A stretch of DNA of 10,430 bases from the NCBI GenBank assembly GCA_002431945.1, contig DJET01000058.1, forward strand, positions 1 to 10,430, in the 5' to 3' direction. Source of the stretch: Ruminococcaceae bacterium UBA5891. Lineage in GTDB: Bacteria > Bacillota > Clostridia > Oscillospirales > Acutalibacteraceae. The translations under genes and the position numbers were made by a program. Shown here in pieces: positions 6,553 to 10,430 of the stretch. Numbering within the stretch: the first letter of the stretch is position 1; every line of letters begins with the position of its first letter. The notes under the pieces are model-generated. The model saw only the letters and a list, made by a program, of their open reading frames with translations. It did not search any database and was not told where the DNA came from.

Positions 6553-6640
6553 GCTTGTCATTCTGAACGCGGAGCGTGAAAGAATCCGTAATCCCCTTAA
6601 AGGAGAAACGGATTGCCGCACGCCTTACGGCGTATGACGG
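6553..6640. repeat. Dispersed palindromic repeat, copy 2
   Basis: Second copy of the element at 3662-3755. The shared core is AATCCGTAATCCCCTTAAA (6583-6601) then ACGGATTGCCGCAC, with AATCCGT/ACGGATT arms at 6583-6589 and 6608-6614. The ends are again inverted: TTGTCATTCTGAACGCGGAG at 6555-6574 against GCGTATGACGG at 6630-6640. The left end resembles, from memory, the TGTCATTCTGAGCG-AAGAATC intergenic repeats common in bacterial genomes. There is no ORF. It lies between the ferredoxin terminator and the uxaC promoter region. Confidence 0.72.
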
Positions 6641-6692
6641 CAGGGTTATATCGAGCTATTTCACAAAAGCCTTTAAAATTCCGCCTAAACGT

Positions 6693-6775
6693 GATAATAT
6701 TTGCAATATATAATGATAATTTCAACAATTTTATTACTAAAGTGCTTAATGTATAATGATAATGAAAGTGGGGGA
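6693..6775 (+). promoter_or_regulatory. AT-rich promoter region of the hexuronate operon
   Basis: This stretch holds two copies of TATAATGATAAT (6709-6720 and 6752-6763) that could each supply a -10 box. Neither has a good -35 at 16-18 bases, which suggests activator-dependent initiation or a promoter I cannot place. An 8-bp inverted repeat AAGTGCTT/AAGCACTT (6740-6747 and 6777-6784) spans the second copy and the ribosome binding site GGGGGA (6770-6775). I saw no clear cre (CcpA) site. Confidence 0.4.
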
Positions 6776-6782
6776 AAAGCAC

Positions 6783-8144
6783 TTGAATAATAATTATTTG
6801 CTTAAAACAGAAGAGGCACGGGAAATATATTCTAAAATTAAGGACCTGCCTATTGTTGATTACCACTGCCACCTATCCCCGAAAGAGATTTTTGAGGATA
6901 AGCCGTTTGATAATATCGGCGAAATGTGGCTTGGCGGCGATCATTACAAATGGCGGCTTATGCGAACGGCAGGTATAGACGAAAGGTACATTACAGGCAA
7001 TACCGACTGGCGTGAAAAATTTATTAAATACGCCGCCGCTTTGGAGCTTGCCGCGGGTAATCCGCTTTATCATTGGTCGCATATGGAATTATCAATGTTT
7101 TTCGGCATTGATAAGCCGCTAAAAAGCGATAATGCCGCCGAAATATACGACGAGGCAAACGCCTTTATTGCTGAAAATCGGCTGTCGCCGAGAAAGCTTA
7201 TAGAGCAGTCGGGAGTAGAAACCCTTTGCACCACCGACGATATTATTGATACGCTTGAATACCACAAAAAAATAAAAGAAGACAAAGGCTTTAAAACAAG
7301 GGTTCTGCCCTCGTTCAGAACGGATAACCTGCTGCTTGTGCGGCGCGAGGGCTACCCCGATTACATAAAAAAATTAGCCGAGGTATCGGGCGCCGAAATA
7401 ACAGACCTTGAAGGTCTTAAAGCCGCAGTTATTAAAAGGCTTGATTTCTTCTGCCTTAACGGCTGCCGTTTTACCGACGTGGGTATTCCGCATTTCCCCG
7501 ACAGAATTGCAGATAACGCGTCGGCGGACGATACATTTAAAAAGGTGCTTGCGGGCGCAGAAATTTCCGATACCGAATATTCAGGCTTTATAGGCAATAT
7601 GTACCTTTTCTTGGCGGCGGAATATAAAAAACGAAACCTTGTTATGCAAATGCACTTAGCCGTTTACCGCAACGCAAACAGCAATTTGTTTGCCGCCTTG
7701 GGCGCGGATTGCGGCGTGGACTGCGTGGGAGACGAAATAAGCGGAACGGCGCTTATACATATGCTTGACGCGATAAATAAAAACAGCGGTATGCCGCAAA
7801 CGGTTATTTACACCCTTAATTCCGCAAACGCGGCGCAGATAGCCTCTGTTGCGGGGGCGTTCCCGAACGTACGCTGCGGTGCGGCTTGGTGGTTCTGCGA
7901 CCACAAGCGCGGTATACGCGAGGAAATGGAAATTATAGCCGAAAATTCGGCGCTCGGTTCGTTCCTCGGTATGCTTACCGATTCACGCAGCTTTCTTTCT
8001 TACGCGCGGCATGATTATTTCCGCAGAATTGCGGCGGATATTTTAGGTGAGTGGGTAAACGGCGGAGAATACGATAAGGAAAGCGCCGTAAGGCTTGCCG
8101 AAAAAATAAGCTATTACAATATAAAGGAGCTGACAGAGCAATGA
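6783..8144 (+). CDS. uxaC: Glucuronate isomerase (uronate isomerase)
   Basis: Isomerises D-glucuronate to D-fructuronate (and galacturonate to tagaturonate), the first step of hexuronate breakdown in the cytoplasm. It is an amidohydrolase-fold TIM barrel. Visible are the metal-site start IVDYHCHLSP (residues 24-33 from the chosen start), the family stretch DHYKWRLMRTAGI, NPLYHWSHMELSMFFGI, FRTDNLL, QMHLAVYRNAN, the late motif AAWWFCDHKRG (about 367-377) and SYARHDYFRR near the end. The chosen start is TTG at 6783, with GGGGGA seven bases upstream, giving 453 residues; it begins MNNNYLLKTEEA, which matches the usual N-terminus. In-frame ATGs at 6756 and 6762 would add nine or seven residues but lack a ribosome binding site and sit in the promoter-like TATAATGATAAT. 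First gene of a four-gene operon; its stop overlaps uxuA by four bases. Confidence 0.95.
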   Translation: MNNNYLLKTEEAREIYSKIKDLPIVDYHCHLSPKEIFEDKPFDNIGEMWLGGDHYKWRLMRTAGIDERYITGNTDWREKFIKYAAALELAAGNPLYHWSHMELSMFFGIDKPLKSDNAAEIYDEANAFIAENRLSPRKLIEQSGVETLCTTDDIIDTLEYHKKIKEDKGFKTRVLPSFRTDNLLLVRREGYPDYIKKLAEVSGAEITDLEGLKAAVIKRLDFFCLNGCRFTDVGIPHFPDRIADNASADDTFKKVLAGAEISDTEYSGFIGNMYLFLAAEYKKRNLVMQMHLAVYRNANSNLFAALGADCGVDCVGDEISGTALIHMLDAINKNSGMPQTVIYTLNSANAAQIASVAGAFPNVRCGAAWWFCDHKRGIREEMEIIAENSALGSFLGMLTDSRSFLSYARHDYFRRIAADILGEWVNGGEYDKESAVRLAEKISYYNIKELTEQ

Positions 8145-9187
8145 AAATGTCGTTCAGGTGGTACGGGGAAACCGACCCGATCTCACTTAAATACATAAGG
8201 CAGATACCGAATATGCGCTCGGTTGTGACTGCGGTTTACGATGTAAAGCCGGGTGAGGTGTGGCCCGAAGAAAGCCTTAAAAAATTAAAGGAGCAGGCAG
8301 AGGAAAACGGGCTTATATTTGATATTGTAGAGTCTGTGCCCGTGCCTGAGGAAATAAAGCTCGGCACCGAAAAGGCGGACGAATATACCGAGGTTTACTG
8401 CGAGAACATTCGCCGCTGCGCGAAATACGGCGTAAAATGCATTACATATAATTTTATGCCGGTGTTCGACTGGACAAGAACCCAGCTTGACAAAGAGGCG
8501 GCGGACGGCTCAACAAGCCTTGTTATGTATATGGATCAGCTTAAAAGCCTTGATCCGCTTAAAGACGATATTCATCTGCCCGGCTGGGACGCAAGCTACA
8601 CGCAGGCAGAGGTACGGGATCTGATAAAAGCCTACTCCGCTTTAGGCGAGGAGGGGCTGTGGCGCAACCTTGAAAAATTCCTTAAAAAGATAATTCCCGT
8701 GGCGGAAAGCTGCGGAGTTACCATGGCGATACACCCCGACGACCCGCCGTACCCCATCTTCGGTATTCCGAGAATTATAACAAACGAGCGGAATATAGAC
8801 CGAATGTTAAATATAGTAAACAGCCCTGCCAACAGCCTTTGCTTCTGCACGGGCAGTCTCGGCTGTGCGGCGTTTAACGATATTCCGAAAATGGTTCGCA
8901 AATACAGTGAAATGGGCAGGATAGCGTTTATGCATATCCGCCAGGTAAAGCTGTTAGAGGACGGCAGCTTTGAAGAACGCGGGCATTTATCGAAAGACGG
9001 CAGCCTTGATATGTACGAAATAGTAAAGGCGCTGGTAGATACGGGCTTTGACGGATACGTTCGCCCCGACCACGGCAGAATGATATGGGGAGAGAGCGGA
9101 AAACCCGGCTACGGGCTTTTTGACAGGGCGCTTGGAGCGGCATATATAAACGGACTTTTTGAGGCCGTAGAAAAGGAGAAAAAATAA
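8141..9187 (+). CDS. uxuA: Mannonate dehydratase
   Basis: Dehydrates D-mannonate to 2-keto-3-deoxy-D-gluconate, the committed step of glucuronate breakdown; Mn-dependent TIM-barrel enzyme. 348 residues, the short form common in Firmicutes. The opening MSFRWYG is the family hallmark. The metal ligands known for UxuA (His, Cys, His, Asp) fit H198 in AIHPDDPP, C236 in CFCTGSLG, H265 in MHIRQVK and D310 in RPDHGRM. ATG at 8141 overlaps the uxaC stop as ATGA, with AAGGAG 11 bases upstream; a second in-frame ATG two codons later is less well placed. The 3' end overlaps the next gene by one base (TAATG), so translation is likely coupled through the operon. Confidence 0.97.
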   Translation: MKMSFRWYGETDPISLKYIRQIPNMRSVVTAVYDVKPGEVWPEESLKKLKEQAEENGLIFDIVESVPVPEEIKLGTEKADEYTEVYCENIRRCAKYGVKCITYNFMPVFDWTRTQLDKEAADGSTSLVMYMDQLKSLDPLKDDIHLPGWDASYTQAEVRDLIKAYSALGEEGLWRNLEKFLKKIIPVAESCGVTMAIHPDDPPYPIFGIPRIITNERNIDRMLNIVNSPANSLCFCTGSLGCAAFNDIPKMVRKYSEMGRIAFMHIRQVKLLEDGSFEERGHLSKDGSLDMYEIVKALVDTGFDGYVRPDHGRMIWGESGKPGYGLFDRALGAAYINGLFEAVEKEKK

Positions 9188-10011
9188 TGGAAAAGGTAAT
9201 CGTAATAACAGGCGCGGGCGGCGTGCTGTGCTCCGGCTTTGCCGAGTTTTTGGCAGGCAAGGGCAATAAGGTGGCGCTGCTTGATTTAAACGAAGAGGCG
9301 GCAAAAAAGGTAGCCGACAAAATCACCGCGGCTGGCGGAGTAGCTAAAGCCTACAAGTGCAACGTGCTTGATAAGGCGAATATTGAAGAGGTGCACGGAA
9401 AGGTGCTTGAAGACCTCGGAAAATGCGATATACTTATAAACGGCGCGGGCGGAAACAATCCGAAATGCACCACCGCGCACGAGGAATACGAAAAGGGCGA
9501 CGAGCAGGCAAGCGATTTCTTAACATTCTTCAATATCGACGAAAAAGGCTTTGACTTTGTGTTTGACCTTAATATTAAGGGCGTGCTTTTGCCGAGTCAG
9601 GTATTTATGGCGGATATGATAGGCAGAAAGGGCTGCTCGGTGCTTAATATTTCCTCAATGAACGCATACCGTCCGCTTACCAAAATACCCGCGTATTCGG
9701 CGGCAAAGGCGGCGGTTACAAACTTTACGGAATGGCTTGCGGTGCATTTTGCAAAGGAAAATATACGCGTAAACGCCATAGCTCCGGGATTTTTTGTCAC
9801 AAACCAGAACCGCGCGCTGTTATTTAACGAGGACGGCACCGCAACTCCGAGGACGGACAAAATACTGCGTTCAACGCCTATGGGCAGGTTCGGCGAGGCA
9901 GAGGAGCTTTTAGGAGCGGTTGAATGGCTGCTTGATGAAAGCAAGGCAGGCTTTGTAACGGGAGTAACTATACCGATAGACGGCGGTTTCTCGGCTTATT
10001 CGGGGGTATAA
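9187..10011 (+). CDS. uxuB: Short-chain dehydrogenase, probable fructuronate reductase (mannonate oxidoreductase)
   Basis: Likely the NAD(P)H-linked reductase that turns D-fructuronate into D-mannonate, linking UxaC to UxuA. 274 residues. The Rossmann nucleotide-binding loop is VITGAGGVLCSGFA (6-19), in which the third Gly of the usual TGxxxGxG is Cys15; this GVLC form is typical of the Bacillus UxuB (YjmF) subgroup. D33 after the second strand points to NAD preference. NGAGG (85-89), catalytic S157 in NISSMNAY and the Y170-x3-K174 dyad (YSAAK) are intact; the C-terminal FVTGVTIPIDGGFSAYSGV is the usual SDR end. AAGGAG lies eight bases before the ATG. Identity with the SDR-type UxuB, not the unrelated long-chain E. 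coli UxuB, rests on subgroup motifs and operon position. A related sugar-acid dehydrogenase such as a KduD-like enzyme is the alternative. Confidence 0.85.
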   Translation: MEKVIVITGAGGVLCSGFAEFLAGKGNKVALLDLNEEAAKKVADKITAAGGVAKAYKCNVLDKANIEEVHGKVLEDLGKCDILINGAGGNNPKCTTAHEEYEKGDEQASDFLTFFNIDEKGFDFVFDLNIKGVLLPSQVFMADMIGRKGCSVLNISSMNAYRPLTKIPAYSAAKAAVTNFTEWLAVHFAKENIRVNAIAPGFFVTNQNRALLFNEDGTATPRTDKILRSTPMGRFGEAEELLGAVEWLLDESKAGFVTGVTIPIDGGFSAYSGV

Positions 10012-10014
10012 AAA

Positions 10015-10430
10015 ATGAAAATTTACGCATTTGCAGACGAGGCAAGCGCCAATATTGACGAACAGATAAAGGCGATGAAGGAAAACAAGCTTGACGGGCT
10101 TGAAATAAGAAATGTTGACGGCGTTAATATTTCAAGAATAACAAAGGAAAAAGCGGAAGAAGTAAGAAAAAAGCTTGACGACGCCGGTCTTCGGGTGTGG
10201 ACGATCGGCTCGCCGATAGGTAAAATTGACATTGAAAAGGACGATTTTGCGCTTCACACCGAAAAATTCAAGCATACGCTTGAATTAGCCGATATTTTGG
10301 GCGCTGAAAATATAAGGCTGTTTTCTTTCTTTACGCCGGCGGAAAACCGCGGCAGCTATAAGGATAAGGTAATAGAGCGTTTAGGCGCCTTTTGCGGAAT
10401 TGCTAAGGGCAGCGGCATAACCCTTTGCCA
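10015..10430 (+). CDS. Sugar phosphate isomerase/epimerase-like TIM barrel, N-terminal part (cut by window end)
   Basis: The first 138 codons of a protein of the AP-endonuclease-2/xylose-isomerase-like TIM-barrel family, typically about 260-290 residues. It opens MKIYAFADEAS, then KLDGLEIRNVDG (strand with the conserved Glu, about residues 26-37), KLDDAGLRVWTIGSPIGKI (54-72), HTEKFKHTLELADILGAENIRLFSFF (81-106) and GSYKDKVIERLGAF (113-126). These are the alternating strands and helices of this barrel, with the LGAENIRLFSFF strand especially typical. The start ATG at 10015 is three bases after the uxuB stop, with GGGGG eight bases upstream, so it belongs to the operon. Such proteins are epimerases or isomerases of sugars, sugar acids or inositol intermediates. 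The substrate here is not readable; the context suggests a uronate-related sugar acid. Confidence 0.87.
   Translation, partial: MKIYAFADEASANIDEQIKAMKENKLDGLEIRNVDGVNISRITKEKAEEVRKKLDDAGLRVWTIGSPIGKIDIEKDDFALHTEKFKHTLELADILGAENIRLFSFFTPAENRGSYKDKVIERLGAFCGIAKGSGITLC

Noticed and set aside
6124..6621. Minus-strand ORF of 165 codons across the ferredoxin gene, its terminator and the repeat
   Set aside because: It crosses a strong terminator and the palindromic repeat and mirrors the ferredoxin codons. It shows no motif of its own.
3662..6640. The two palindromic repeats as ends of a composite transposon or a CRISPR pair
   Set aside because: The DNA between them holds ordinary chromosomal genes with no transposase or integrase. 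Two copies 2.9 kb apart with internal palindromes do not form a regularly spaced array.
6756..6782. Upstream ATG start of uxaC (462-residue version)
   Set aside because: No ribosome binding site precedes it and the ATG is inside a TATAATGATAAT promoter-like repeat. The GGGGGA is correctly spaced for TTG at 6783, and the protein from there starts like known uronate isomerases.
6641..6782. A cre site or UxuR/ExuR/KdgR-type operator for the hexuronate operon
   Set aside because: No match to the cre pattern or to the known E. coli-type operators could be found by eye. The 8-bp inverted repeat around the ribosome binding site is reported instead.

Overview
The window reads as chromosomal DNA from an anaerobic member of the Firmicutes, most likely class Clostridia, though I cannot name a genus. 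The reasons are the AGGAGG-type ribosome binding sites, two probable TTG starts, a PucR/CdaR-type regulator, a clostridial-type low-potential ferredoxin, and a Bacillus/Clostridium-style glucuronate route (UxaC, UxuA, and a short-chain-dehydrogenase fructuronate reductase). Nearly all of the DNA is accounted for by ordinary genes. I found no phage, transposase, CRISPR array, tRNA or rRNA, and no gene cluster that I would call a new system. The points of interest are in the non-coding DNA.

Layout: 1-1380 is the 3' part of valS (valyl-tRNA synthetase), closed by a strong terminator. 1492-3631 is a two-component pair: an OmpR-type response regulator followed by an overlapping, TTG-started membrane histidine kinase. 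3632-3846 is a gap between convergent genes. It holds a kinase-side terminator, a dispersed palindromic repeat and the terminator of a small heat-shock protein gene on the minus strand (3847-4299). That gene is divergent from a PucR-type regulator (4485-5654). Two near-consensus promoters lie back to back between them, and their -35 boxes join into one perfect palindrome. 5731-6453 is a two-cluster ferredoxin-like protein with a long extra domain. It is preceded by an 18-bp perfect palindrome placed as expected for an activator site. 6454-6782 holds a terminator, a second copy of the palindromic repeat and an AT-rich promoter region. 6783-10430 is a tightly packed operon: uxaC, uxuA, an SDR fructuronate reductase (uxuB-like) and the start of a sugar phosphate isomerase/epimerase-like TIM-barrel gene cut by the window end.

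How the genes work together: UxaC converts glucuronate to fructuronate, the SDR reduces fructuronate to mannonate, and UxuA dehydrates mannonate to 2-keto-3-deoxygluconate. The three enzymes form a complete hexuronate module. The kinase and aldolase that would finish the pathway are not in the window. The fourth operon gene probably feeds another sugar acid or epimer into the module, but its substrate cannot be read from sequence. The two-component pair, Hsp20, PucR regulator and ferredoxin have no visible functional tie to the hexuronate operon.
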